Assembly (NCBI GenBank): GCA_020344415.1
Contig: CP070825.1
Span: 2,624,225 to 2,688,224, forward strand
Reading direction: 5' to 3'
From: Candidatus Aminicenantota bacterium
GTDB lineage: Bacteria > Acidobacteriota > Aminicenantia > Aminicenantales > Aminicenantaceae
DNA length: 64,000 bases
Part shown: piece after piece, positions 16,853 through 25,540 of the stretch
Numbering within the stretch: position 1 is the stretch's first letter
Layout of the letters: the number at the start of each line of letters is the position of its first letter
Notes under the pieces: model-generated
Database searches by the model: none
The model's input: the letters and a program-made list of their open reading frames with translations, nothing else
Told to the model about the DNA's origin: nothing
Made by a program: the position numbers and the translations under genes

Positions 16853-17818
16853 CTAAACTCGCTTTAAAACACTTTCTGACTTAAGGGAAGCAGCCAAGAG
16901 AGGGATCATAATTTCATGATGGCCGATAAAATAAAATCCTTTCCTTTTATCCTTTAGAGGTCTTTTGACTACATTCTGATGAGGACGATAATGGTGGATA
17001 AAATCAAAAACCGCAGTAGAAAATCCTTCGATTTTCCTTCCCTTATTCCTAATAAAAGATATGGCTTTAAGAAAAACTTCAGGCAAAATCACCGCTGAGC
17101 CAAGATTGATAAAAACACCTCCTCCTTCGATTTTTTCCAATAAAGAGCAAAAAAGAAAAAAATCCCTTAAAGAGATCTTCCCTAAAACTTCACCTTTTAC
17201 TTTCGGATGAAAATGAATGATATCGGTACCGATCGCCACGTGGACTGTGACAGGGATGTTGAGGTCATACGCAACGCCTAAAATGCTTAAATCTCTGTGC
17301 GGGAAACGAGAATTTGCTATTGTTCTTCCAACGCTCTCACCTAGACCAAGCTTGTCTTTTTCACCCGAGTTTATGGCTTCATTCAGGATTTCGCCTGTTT
17401 CTTTAGCCATCCCAAACTGTCCATCTTTAATCTGTGATTCCACTTCTTCTGAAGTATGACCGGCAAATGCAATCTCAAAATCATGGATTATTCCAGCACC
17501 GTTGAGAGCCAAGGCATTTACCCATCCCTCTTTCATTAAATCGATAATAACAGGATTCAAGCCGACCTTAATCACATGCGCTCCCAACGCGAAAATAATC
17601 GCTCTCTCTTTCTTTTTTGCTTTAATCATTAAAGAGATAAATTCTTTGAAATCTCTCCCCGCTAAGATATTTGGAAGGCTATTAATAAAAGGAGCAAAGG
17701 TCTCGCCTGGAGAAAATGTTTTGGCGAAATCCTTGATATTTACGATGCTATTTCTAGAAGCGAGCGAATGAGTCTTAAGCCCACGGGGGGAAAGTGGTCG
17801 AGATTTATACTTACTCAT
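16853..17818 (-). CDS. Deoxyhypusine-synthase-like (DHS fold) protein
   Basis: This 321-residue protein has a Rossmann-type NAD-binding layout: IIFALGAHVIKVGLNPVIID, WVNALALNGAGIIHDFEIAF, a Gly-Gln-Phe-Gly-Met-Ala-containing segment, IPVTVHVAIGTDIIHFHP and GGVFINLGSAVILPEVFLKA. These resemble bacterial members of the deoxyhypusine/homospermidine synthase superfamily of unknown role, since bacteria lack eIF5A hypusination. The assignment rests on recognised segments rather than an alignment. The catalytic Lys of true deoxyhypusine synthase could not be located with confidence. Substrate is unknown; a sugar- or polyamine-related NAD enzyme is possible. Confidence 0.55.
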   Translation of the reverse strand: MSKYKSRPLSPRGLKTHSLASRNSIVNIKDFAKTFSPGETFAPFINSLPNILAGRDFKEFISLMIKAKKKERAIIFALGAHVIKVGLNPVIIDLMKEGWVNALALNGAGIIHDFEIAFAGHTSEEVESQIKDGQFGMAKETGEILNEAINSGEKDKLGLGESVGRTIANSRFPHRDLSILGVAYDLNIPVTVHVAIGTDIIHFHPKVKGEVLGKISLRDFFLFCSLLEKIEGGGVFINLGSAVILPEVFLKAISFIRNKGRKIEGFSTAVFDFIHHYRPHQNVVKRPLKDKRKGFYFIGHHEIMIPLLAASLKSESVLKRV

Positions 17819-17945
17819 TTCATATTATAATTATGTAAGGTAAAGATAAATTCTGATAGGTGGCATGAATGGAAGGGAAGGATCTTTGACAACTTTTTAT
17901 CTTGTGAAGGAGTAAATCCCTTTTAATCGCTGGGCAATTCTAATT

Positions 17946-18215
17946 TCAACTTATGCTTTTCAGTTCCTGGCCAGATCTGAATTTTATCCTCTTCCCTCCT
18001 TTAATCTTGATCTGCTTCTTCCGCCGAATATCTCTGCCAAAACCTGTCTTTTTAGGAACGATTTTAAAGCTGGCAAATCCTCTGATTTCGATCTTCTCTT
18101 CTTTTGCAAGAGCTTCCTTAAGAGCCGTAAGAGTAGTCTCTACGATTAACAATGATTTTGCCCTGTTGAATTCAGATTTATCTTCGATTGCAAGGGCGAT
18201 ATCATTCTTAATCAT
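17946..18215 (-). CDS. HU/IHF family DNA-binding protein
   Basis: The 89-residue product has the HU/IHF fold: N-terminal helices (IALAIEDKSEFNRAKSLLIV), the RGFASFKI strand typical of IHF/HU proteins, and a beta-arm region RRKKQIKIKGGKRIKFRSG. The usual arm motif 'GRNPKTGE' is replaced by FGRDIRRKKQIKIKGG, which is more basic than normal. It bends or coats DNA as a dimer. AAAGGAGATT lies just upstream of the ATG. It is a single gene divergent from nfeD. Confidence 0.9.
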   Translation of the reverse strand: MIKNDIALAIEDKSEFNRAKSLLIVETTLTALKEALAKEEKIEIRGFASFKIVPKKTGFGRDIRRKKQIKIKGGKRIKFRSGQELKSIS

Positions 18216-18291
18216 TGGAATCTCCTTTAATCTAATGAACTAATTATAAATAATTTATTAAAAATAAAAAGTCAAGATAAATTTAATTAAA

Positions 18292-18327
18292 CATGGATTA
18301 TTCGGCAGCTTTTATGAATAATCTATG
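18292..18327. repeat. Inverted repeat between HU and nfeD genes
   Basis: CATGGATTATTC (18292-18303) and GAATAATCTATG (18316-18327) pair with one G.T around a 12-nt loop. It resembles the palindrome family at 1231-1270 and 11774-11807. It lies just upstream of the nfeD promoter. Confidence 0.6.
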
Positions 18328-18337
18328 TTAAATATTG

Positions 18338-18366
18338 TTGACTTGTTTATGGCTCCTTCTTATAAT
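18338..18366 (+). promoter_or_regulatory. Near-consensus sigma70 promoter of nfeD
   Basis: TTGACT (18338-18343), exactly 17 nt, then TATAAT (18361-18366). Initiation near 18373 would leave only about three bases before the GTG at 18376, so the transcript would be essentially leaderless. Confidence 0.7.
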
Positions 18367-18375
18367 GAGTTTAAA

Positions 18376-19653
18376 GTGAAAAAAAGGCTTATCGTATTCT
18401 TTGTCCTTTCTGCCCTCCCCCTTATGAGCTATGCCTCTATTATAAAAATCACTGTAGATGCACCCATCCATCCTATTACTTCAGAATATATCAGAAATAC
18501 TATCGATAGGGCGGCTCAAGAAAATGCTAGTCTGATCATCATGGCCATCAATACTCCTGGCGGCCTGGATACATCGATGAGAGAAATCATCGAGAAAATC
18601 TTGAGCTCAAAGACGCCTGTCGCTATTTTCGTGAGTCCCAGCGGAGCCCGAGCAGCTTCAGCCGGCTTTTTTATCGGTATTGCCTGTGACATCTTTGTCA
18701 TGTCCCCTGGAACGAGCACGGGCGCAGCCCACCCCGTAGGCGTATCTATCACTGGACAGCCCATGGATGAAACAATGGCAGAAAAGGTCACCCATGATGC
18801 AGCCTCTTATATCAAAACACTTGCTGAAAAAAGGGAAAGAAACACCCAATTAGCCGAAGATGCCGTCAGAAAAAGTTTGTCTTACACAGAAAGAGAGGCT
18901 TTAGAAGGAAAACTGATCGATTTAATAGCCCAGAACGAACAGGAAATAATCGAATATTTTGATGGGAAAACAATCAAGAGATTCAACGGGGAAGAAGAAC
19001 TGCTTGAGCTCAAAGATGAAGAAATAATTGATATTCCGATGTCTGCCAGACAAAAATTTCTTATCAATATATCAAATCCCAATCTCGCATATATTCTCCT
19101 CATGCTCGGTCTACTCGGGCTTTATTTTGAATTCTCAAATCCGGGTGCTATCTTGCCAGGCGTGTTGGGCGGAATCTGCCTTCTCTTAGCCATCTTTTCT
19201 TTCCAGATTTTACCTATTAACTATGTTGGTCTGATATTAATTCTGTTGGCAATCGGATTATTCATTCTCGAAGTGAAAGTCCAGAGTTATGGAATCTTAT
19301 CTGTAGGAGGAATAGTAGCTATGATTATCGGCTCGATTATGCTCATAGATACTCCTATCCCCGAATTACGGCCCAGTCTGAATTTCATAATTCCTGTGGC
19401 TGTAGGGATTTCTGCGATTTTTATCTTTTTGATCGTCATTGCTATCAAGGCCCATATGAGAAGAGTCCACACCGGTAAAGAAGGTCTTGTAGGAGAAATT
19501 GGGGTTGTTCAGGCTGATCTCAAGCCAGAAGGCAAAGTTTTTGTCCATGGAGAACTATGGGATGCAGAAGCAACAGAGGAAATCCTCAAGGGCACAAAGG
19601 TCAAAATAGTAGAAGTTCTGCAGAACCTGAAAGTTAAGGTGACAAAAGTCTAA
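18376..19653 (+). CDS. nfeD: NfeD family membrane-bound ClpP-class serine protease
   Basis: NfeD proteins join a ClpP-like serine protease to a membrane helix bundle and an OB-fold domain and work with stomatin-type partners. From GTG 18376 the product of about 425 residues starts with a signal sequence (VKKRLIVFFVLSALPLMSYA). The protease domain has SPSGARAASAGFF with the likely nucleophile Ser in AASAG. About four membrane helices and a C-terminal OB domain (KEGLVGEIGVVQADLKPEGK, then VKVTKV) follow. ATG 18325 is in frame but lies upstream of the promoter's transcription start, so it was not chosen. The slipin gene follows, as usual. Confidence 0.9.
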   Translation: MKKRLIVFFVLSALPLMSYASIIKITVDAPIHPITSEYIRNTIDRAAQENASLIIMAINTPGGLDTSMREIIEKILSSKTPVAIFVSPSGARAASAGFFIGIACDIFVMSPGTSTGAAHPVGVSITGQPMDETMAEKVTHDAASYIKTLAEKRERNTQLAEDAVRKSLSYTEREALEGKLIDLIAQNEQEIIEYFDGKTIKRFNGEEELLELKDEEIIDIPMSARQKFLINISNPNLAYILLMLGLLGLYFEFSNPGAILPGVLGGICLLLAIFSFQILPINYVGLILILLAIGLFILEVKVQSYGILSVGGIVAMIIGSIMLIDTPIPELRPSLNFIIPVAVGISAIFIFLIVIAIKAHMRRVHTGKEGLVGEIGVVQADLKPEGKVFVHGELWDAEATEEILKGTKVKIVEVLQNLKVKVTKV

Positions 19654-19772
19654 GAAAAGACAAAAAACCCTTGAAATCAAGCAGACTTTTAGATTATACA
19701 TTGAGAGTATAATTCCAATCTGTAGCTTTTGGAATTAAGCTCAAAAGAAAACTCCAAATTAAGGAGGTAAGG

Positions 19773-20531
19773 ATGTTAACATGGCCGATTATCGTCATAG
19801 CTTTCATCGTTCTTTATCTACTGAATGCGATTAAAGTTTTAAGAGAATATGAAAGAGGAGTGATTTTCAGGTTGGGGAGAGTGTTGTCCAAGCCTAAAGG
19901 CCCAGGTCTTATCTTAGTTTTCCCCCCAATCGACCGCATGGTTAGGGTGAGTCTTCGAATAGTCGTCATGGATATCCCCCCTCAAGATGTAATCACCAAA
20001 GACAATGTTTCAGTCAAGGTCAATGCTGTTGTTTACTTTCGCGTCATGGACCCACAAAAGGCAATACTCGAAGTGCAAGACTTCCTCTTTGCCACCTCGC
20101 AACTTGCTCAAACGACACTCAGAAGTGTCCTGGGAGAAGTAGAACTGGATGAGCTTCTGTCAGAACGGGAAAAACTCAATGCTCAGCTGCAGGAAATCAT
20201 AGACAAACACTCAGATCCGTGGGGAATCAAGGTTCAACTCGTTGAAATGAAACATGTTGACCTGCCAGAAAACATGGTCAGAGCCATCGCCAAGCAAGCA
20301 GAAGCAGAAAGAGAAAGAAGAGCCAAGGTCATCCATGCGGATGGTGAATTCTTGGCTGCAGATAAACTGACCAAAGCAGCAGAGATTATCTCAACTAATC
20401 CCCAGGCTCTTCAACTCAGATTTCTAGGGACCTTAACCGAAATTGCGACTGAAAAAAACTCAACCATCATATTCCCTCTTCCTATAGATCTTATGAAAGC
20501 TTTCATGCATAAAAAAGATAAAACAGAATAG
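19773..20531 (+). CDS. Slipin / stomatin-like SPFH membrane protein
   Basis: The 252-residue protein has one N-terminal membrane helix (about 3-20), then an SPFH (band 7) domain with [34 protein letters not shown] and [16 protein letters not shown] coiled-coil region rich in [20 protein letters not shown] follows, and then a short C-terminal part. It should oligomerise at the inner membrane, and NfeD-type proteases cleave or regulate such slipins. AAGGAGGTAAGG precedes the ATG. It follows nfeD by 119 nt, a gap that could hold a weak promoter of its own. Confidence 0.93.
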   Translation: MLTWPIIVIAFIVLYLLNAIKVLREYERGVIFRLGRVLSKPKGPGLILVFPPIDRMVRVSLRIVVMDIPPQDVITKDNVSVKVNAVVYFRVMDPQKAILEVQDFLFATSQLAQTTLRSVLGEVELDELLSEREKLNAQLQEIIDKHSDPWGIKVQLVEMKHVDLPENMVRAIAKQAEAERERRAKVIHADGEFLAADKLTKAAEIISTNPQALQLRFLGTLTEIATEKNSTIIFPLPIDLMKAFMHKKDKTE

Positions 20532-20540
20532 CAATCAGAA

Positions 20541-21119
20541 ATGAATGGCAAAGATTTCAGGGAGCTTCAACTCTCAAGTACCCAGCTCATCGTTATTTTT
20601 GTTGGAATACTGATCATTGGCGTCGTGATTTTTCTTTTAGGAGTTTCGGTCGGAAAAAAACAATCTCAAATCGCCGAAGAATCAACAACCGTTGCTAAAA
20701 AAGAAATAGCACAAGCTGCTGATAAAAAACCTGTCCCTGTTCAAAAGGCAAAATCTGAAAAGCCTAAAGAAACAACCCGTAAGGGGAAAAAATCAGAAAC
20801 AATCAAAAAAGAACTGGCCTCTCACAAAGAAATCAAGGAAAAGACAAGAGTAAAAACTGCTCCAACAGGGAAAGAGAATCTTTATTATATCCAAATCGGA
20901 GCTTACGAGTTTAAAAGGAACGCCTTGAACATCGCAGACGGATTCAAAAAGAAAGGCTATCCCTCTATAGTAATAAATCCTCTCTCTTTAGATAAAAAAC
21001 CGTGGTATCGAGTTCGGGTTGGAGGGTATAAATCCAGGGAGGAAGCTGAAGAGATCATGTCTCAGTTATTGAAGCTAGGGATAACAAAGAAAAGCGACTA
21101 CTTTATTGTTGAACGTTAA
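20541..21119 (+). CDS. SPOR domain membrane protein
   Basis: The 192-residue protein has a short cytoplasmic N-terminus, one membrane helix (about 14-37), a Lys/Glu/Thr-rich linker (about 45-110) and a C-terminal SPOR domain (YYIQIGAYEFKRNALNIADG, then KPWYRVRVGGYKSREEAEEI). SPOR domains bind denuded peptidoglycan glycans at division sites. It begins nine bases after the slipin stop and is probably in the same operon. It is FtsN- or DamX-like in layout, but sequence alone does not show which. Confidence 0.88.
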   Translation: MNGKDFRELQLSSTQLIVIFVGILIIGVVIFLLGVSVGKKQSQIAEESTTVAKKEIAQAADKKPVPVQKAKSEKPKETTRKGKKSETIKKELASHKEIKEKTRVKTAPTGKENLYYIQIGAYEFKRNALNIADGFKKKGYPSIVINPLSLDKKPWYRVRVGGYKSREEAEEIMSQLLKLGITKKSDYFIVER

Positions 21120-21188
21120 ACGCCTAAAGCTACTATCTATCGACATCGATCAGAAAGCGGGCCAAAAAGCTTTGTAGGTGCTTCCACC

Positions 21189-22730
21189 TTGAAGATTAGA
21201 AAAAGCGATATTTTTCTGGCTGTGCTGAGCGGGACATTAACCGCTCTCTCCTTTCCTAAATTCAACCTTTCATTTCTTGCGTGGATATCGTTCATTCCCC
21301 TTCTGTTTATCATCATAAATAAGAAACCGGGGCAGTCTTTTCTTCTCGGCATTATTGCAGGGATCTCATTCAATGCAATATTGATTTACTGGATTCCAGC
21401 AGTTCCTGCCCATTATGGAAGCCTCTCATTTGGATTTAGCCTTTTGATCTATTTTGTATTTATCCTCTTCTTGGCTCTTTTCTGGGCCTTCTTCTGTCTT
21501 CTTTTTTCCAAAATCTATCAAACTTTCCCTAAATCTTTCTTTATCTTAGCTCCTTTTCTTTGGATTTCTTTTGAATATATTTTAACTTATTTTCTTACAG
21601 GCTTCCCCTGGGGACTCCTCGGCTACAGCCAGTATAAAAACATATATTTTATACAGCTTGCTGCCATCACCGGAATCTACGGGCTATCTTTTATTCTCAT
21701 TCTGTTCCAGAGTCTCTTCGTCTTTTCCATGAACCAAAGGAAGAAAGTTCCCTTTTTCATTGGTTTAGCGCTCGTATTTCTTATCCATCTATGGGGATTT
21801 TTAAGCACTAGAAAAAATCCCCAAACTGAAAACTCATTTACGGCTTCAGTCATCCAGGGAAATGTGTCCTCTGATATCTACTGGGATCAAATATCATATC
21901 AAGAGACATGGAATCTTTTCGAACGGCATCTGGATTTAACCCGCAGAGCTCATTGGGAAGGTTCACGGCTTATAATCTGGCCGGAATTTTCAGTCCCTCT
22001 ATGCTTTAGCTGTTCCTCTGACATTTATAGGGATTTTAAAGAAACGCTCTTCGAATTTGTCCAAGAAACTGACTGCACTCTTCTTCTCGGCACAAATGAA
22101 ACCTCCAGTACTCCAACCGATTTAAACTACTATAACACTGCCCTGTGTCTCAGCCCCAACCTTTCCACAACACAATACTATAAAATGCACCTCGTGCCTT
22201 TTGGGGAATATACACCCTACAAAAAAATCTTTTTCTTTATCGAAAAAATGACCCATGCAATAGGCGATATAACTCCTGGAAGCGAGTATATACTCCATCG
22301 GTTTGAAGGCAAAAAATTTGGCTCTCCAATATGCTACGAAATTATCTTCCCTAATTTGGTCCGTAAATTTGTCAAAAAGGGAGCAAACTTCTTGGTCACC
22401 ATCACCAATGACGGCTGGTATGGAAAGAGCTCAGCTCCATATCAGCATTTCTATATAGCTGTATTCAGAGCTGTGGAAAATAGGCGCTATCTATTAAGAG
22501 CCGCTACAACAGGCATAAGCGGCATCGTAGACCCTTATGGGCGGATTCTTATCAAATCTGAACTGATGACCAAGGCACATCTTACGGGTAACATCACCCC
22601 TTCCCAGACACTCACCTTCTATACAAAGTATGGAGATATCCTTCCTCTCACAGGCTTGACTTTAAGCGTGTTATTCCTTATTCTGGCTGTGATAAAGAGG
22701 AAATATGAAAGAAAAAGAGCCGTCCCCTAG
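21189..22730 (+). CDS. lnt: Apolipoprotein N-acyltransferase
   Basis: Lnt adds the third acyl chain to outer-membrane lipoproteins. The 513-residue protein starts at TTG (no ATG is available in the right place) with several membrane helices (about residues 5-205). A carbon-nitrogen-hydrolase domain follows, with the Glu of IIWPEFSVPL, the Lys region YYKMHLVPFGEYTPY, the nucleophile Cys in GSPICYEIIFPNLV and NDGWYGKSSAPYQH. A final membrane helix lies near the C-terminus. It supports a diderm envelope. prfB begins inside its last codons, overlapping by 26 bases. Confidence 0.95.
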   Translation: MKIRKSDIFLAVLSGTLTALSFPKFNLSFLAWISFIPLLFIIINKKPGQSFLLGIIAGISFNAILIYWIPAVPAHYGSLSFGFSLLIYFVFILFLALFWAFFCLLFSKIYQTFPKSFFILAPFLWISFEYILTYFLTGFPWGLLGYSQYKNIYFIQLAAITGIYGLSFILILFQSLFVFSMNQRKKVPFFIGLALVFLIHLWGFLSTRKNPQTENSFTASVIQGNVSSDIYWDQISYQETWNLFERHLDLTRRAHWEGSRLIIWPEFSVPLCFSCSSDIYRDFKETLFEFVQETDCTLLLGTNETSSTPTDLNYYNTALCLSPNLSTTQYYKMHLVPFGEYTPYKKIFFFIEKMTHAIGDITPGSEYILHRFEGKKFGSPICYEIIFPNLVRKFVKKGANFLVTITNDGWYGKSSAPYQHFYIAVFRAVENRRYLLRAATTGISGIVDPYGRILIKSELMTKAHLTGNITPSQTLTFYTKYGDILPLTGLTLSVLFLILAVIKRKYERKRAVP

Positions 22731-23839
22731 ACAGAGCTATTCCGAACTTCAGGCTAAAATCAAGGAATCCTTCTCTAAATTCGAAGAGCTAAGAGGTTTT
22801 CTTTGACCTCAGCAAAAAAAAAGCTGAGATCGAAGCTATAAACAAGGAGCTCTCCACTCCCAACATCTGGGAAAACCAGAAAAAACTTCAATCCCTCCAG
22901 CAGAATAAAAAAATATTAGAAAGAGATGTCCAATTCTTCAAAAAAATCAGCAGTAAAAAAGAAGATATTGAAGTCCTGATTGAGCTCGGAGAAGAGGGGG
23001 AAAACGTCGAAAGTGATATCAGGCAGACTCTTGCTTCCCTTGAAAAAGATCTGGCTGAGGTAGAGTTTCAAATGCTTTTCTTCGAGGAAGATGACTCTCG
23101 AAACGCGATTTTAACCATTCACCCGGGAGCGGGAGGAACAGAATCCCAAGACTGGGCTCAGATGCTCTCCAGGATGTATCTGAGGTACGCAGAGAGGAAA
23201 AGCTTCAAAACTAAAATTCTCGATTACCTTCCGGGAGAAGAAGCTGGCCTTAAAAGCATAACAATCCGCATAGAAGGAGGCCACGTTTATGGCCATTTAA
23301 GCCAGGAATCAGGCGTCCACCGCCTCGTCAGGATATCTCCTTTTGATGCCAATCAACGACGCCATACTTCCTTTGCTGCCATCTTCGTTTACCCCGAGGT
23401 CGATGAAGATATTGAAATCGAAATAGACCCAGAGGATTTACGGATTGACACGTTTCGTTCCTCTGGCAAAGGAGGCCAGCATGTCAACGTCACTGACTCT
23501 GCTGTGAGAATCACCCATCTGCCTACAGCCATAGTCGTCCAGTGTCAAAACGAAAGATCTCAGCATAAGAATAAAGCGACTGCATTAAAAGTTCTCAAAG
23601 CGCGGCTCTATGAACTGGAGAAGAAAAAAAAGCTTGAAAAGCTTGAAAAATTGGAAGATGCCAAATCAGATATTGCCTGGGGAAGTCAAATCCGATCCTA
23701 TGTCCTCCATCCCTACAGGATGATAAAAGACGTAAGGACAAATGTGGAAATAGGAGATGTGGAAAGAGTGTTGGATGGAGATATCGACGAGTTCATCAAA
23801 GCAAACCTTCTGCTCAGAAAAAACACATATAATAAATAG
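22705..23839 (+). CDS. prfB: Peptide chain release factor 2 with programmed +1 frameshift
   Basis: RF2 recognises UGA and UAA stop codons. Translation starts at ATG 22705 and reads 33 codons to an in-frame TGA at 22804-22806. A +1 shift at CTT-T continues at GAC 22805, so the CDS is 22705-22803 joined to 22805-23839, about 377 residues. The body has the stop-recognition SPF motif (RISPFDANQRRHTSF) and the catalytic GGQ (SSGKGGQHVN). AGAGG precedes the start. The N-terminal part before the shift (MKEKEPSPRQSYSEL) is longer than in E. coli. It overlaps lnt and should be translated from the same mRNA. Confidence 0.95.
22792..22807 (+). promoter_or_regulatory. prfB autoregulatory +1 frameshift site
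   Basis: An internal Shine-Dalgarno-like AGAGG (22792-22796) lies a few bases before the slippery CTT TGA C (22801-22807). Slow RF2 decoding of the UGA favours the shift, the usual feedback control of prfB. Confidence 0.9.
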
Positions 23840-23842
23840 ATT

Positions 23843-23866
23843 GTAGAGGTCTGATAAACCCACCGC
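23843..23866. repeat. Decayed copy of the dispersed intergenic repeat
   Basis: TGTAGAGGTCTGATAAACCC matches the start of the repeat at 63730-63930 (TTGTAGAGGCTTGATACATA) and the copy at 60511-60540. It lies just after prfB, in the gap to the convergent propeller gene. Confidence 0.4.
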
Positions 23867-23957
23867 ATCATTTATAATTTATATATCCCTCTTTCAAAGA
23901 TCTAAATACCCAATCGATTCTAAGAACTTATCCGGTATTTACCAAGATTGTATTTTT

Positions 23958-25130
23958 TTAACCAACTTGGCAATTTCTTTGGGAGTGCTTCTTTTTTTGT
24001 TTTATACGGTATTTCACGGTGGTAGGGATGTCGTCCTCATCATACTCTACCATATAGACATAATCTCCCTGGAAGGTGATGGGAAGATCCTCCAGAGCTT
24101 CCGCTATAACCGATTGCTGGAGAGGCAGATAGAAATGATCGACGTATTCCCCCTCCTCGTTGAACACATCTATAAGGACACCTTTCCCGCGCTCGATGGT
24201 GGAGGTCATAACCCAAATGTCATCCCCTCGGATGAAGAGCTGCTGGACATCATTTAGATACTTCACTGGAGGTGCGAAGCGAAAAACCTCTGGTCTTATC
24301 TCGACCCGACCGTCTTTATCCTGTTTGAACCTAACCCGGCGGTAATCTCTGTCGATATCCTTAACGATCTGTTTTCGGTCGAGGTCGAAGAGTCTGAGTC
24401 GATAATCTTCAGCATGGCAAATCACCAGGTATTTGTCCTTGTAAGGTTCAGCAAGGAATTCGGCGATGTGGCTGGCGATAAGGGCTCTCCCTCCTGCTAT
24501 CCGCTTGGCAAACCATCGGGTCGGAAACTGTATTTCAAGCTCATCGACACTCTGGTTATCTGAAACAAACCCCAGATGCCAATTGACATCAATAATCTTC
24601 GCCTCATCACCTACTTTGTCGAGTTTGGGAGGCCCATAGCGGGCAATCACAAAGCGGCCGTCATGAACGGCACACAACCTGGATACAATGGCTTCCGGCC
24701 TGAATTCGCGTATAAACTCACCGTCATGGCTCATCAGCATTACTTTATTGGGCTGCCCCTGGAGAACGACGAGTGTATCATCAGTAATAATAAAGTCACT
24801 TATTCCCTCCAATTCACCAGGTCCCTGCCCCTTTTTATAAAGGTTTTTGATAAATCGGCCGTCTGCTCCGAATTTAAGGAACTGGTCCTCATCGACCACA
24901 TAGAGAGATCCATCCGGGGCGACCTGGATGTCACGCGGGGATTTAAAATAGTAATCAGCCTGAGCGTCCTCTATGCGCTGTACTTCTTGCAACTTCAGAA
25001 CGCGCCCGGCATTTTCTCTCTTTGGGCTTTCTGACGTGTCACAAAGAATTGGAATGACCAAAACTAATCCTGCCAAACATAGCATAGCTACGGGAAGAAT
25101 CAGCCTCTTTCTTTTACTTTCATCTGACAT
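23958..25130 (-). CDS. 6-bladed beta-propeller (NHL-like) protein with N-terminal membrane anchor
   Basis: The protein of about 390 residues begins with a basic stretch and a hydrophobic segment (ILPVAMLCLAGLVLVIPIL). Repeated propeller blades follow: SPRDIQVAPDGSLYVVDEDQ, LKFGADGRFIKNLYKKGQGP, DTLVVLQGQPNKVMLMSHDG and later blades with similar 'G.FI..' turns. This is the 6-bladed-propeller family that is numerous in Acidobacteriota and Bacteroidota; its ligand is not known. ATG 25130 is chosen because GGAG sits five bases upstream; ATG 25133 is adjacent. Single-gene unit, convergent with prfB. Confidence 0.8.
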   Translation of the reverse strand: MSDESKRKRLILPVAMLCLAGLVLVIPILCDTSESPKRENAGRVLKLQEVQRIEDAQADYYFKSPRDIQVAPDGSLYVVDEDQFLKFGADGRFIKNLYKKGQGPGELEGISDFIITDDTLVVLQGQPNKVMLMSHDGEFIREFRPEAIVSRLCAVHDGRFVIARYGPPKLDKVGDEAKIIDVNWHLGFVSDNQSVDELEIQFPTRWFAKRIAGGRALIASHIAEFLAEPYKDKYLVICHAEDYRLRLFDLDRKQIVKDIDRDYRRVRFKQDKDGRVEIRPEVFRFAPPVKYLNDVQQLFIRGDDIWVMTSTIERGKGVLIDVFNEEGEYVDHFYLPLQQSVIAEALEDLPITFQGDYVYMVEYDEDDIPTTVKYRIKQKKKHSQRNCQVG

Positions 25131-25228
25131 CATGACTCCTTTTATTCCCAGCACAAGATACATTCATAAATATAAACGTCGAAAATCGAATATGGTTACC
25201 AATAATCTAATTTGAAAAAATAAATTTT

Positions 25229-25429
25229 TCATCGGACACCGGTCCGTCTATCGTTCATAACATCAGAAGCTGAATTAAATAATCCTAAGGCATCATCAAG
25301 CTCCCTGTAGGCAAGCAAACCCCCATCAGATGTCAATCTTGTGCCATGAAATTCAAGCTTGATTTTTCTGTTAAATCGAATATTTAATCTTTCACCCGTT
25401 GTATGTTTCAGTTTTTGTGCTATTATCAC
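25229..25429 (-). pseudogene. IS1380-family transposase remnant (N-terminal fragment)
   Basis: The 66-residue frame contains RFNRKIKLEFHGTRLTSDGG, LLAYRELDDALGL and then DRRTG, the start of an IS1380-type transposase. Intact members are several hundred residues long; here the match stops at a termination codon at 25229 and nothing recognisable follows before the propeller gene. It is therefore a truncated insertion sequence. No terminal inverted repeat could be identified at either side. Confidence 0.75.
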
Positions 25430-25540
25430 CCTCTATCTTATTATATAATAACAACTTAAGGTGATTCTGTTAAGCGATTTTTGCTTTTAATATGGGGAAT
25501 ACGGGTTATAAACTATCTTTTAGGTCCTTCAGTAAAAGAA

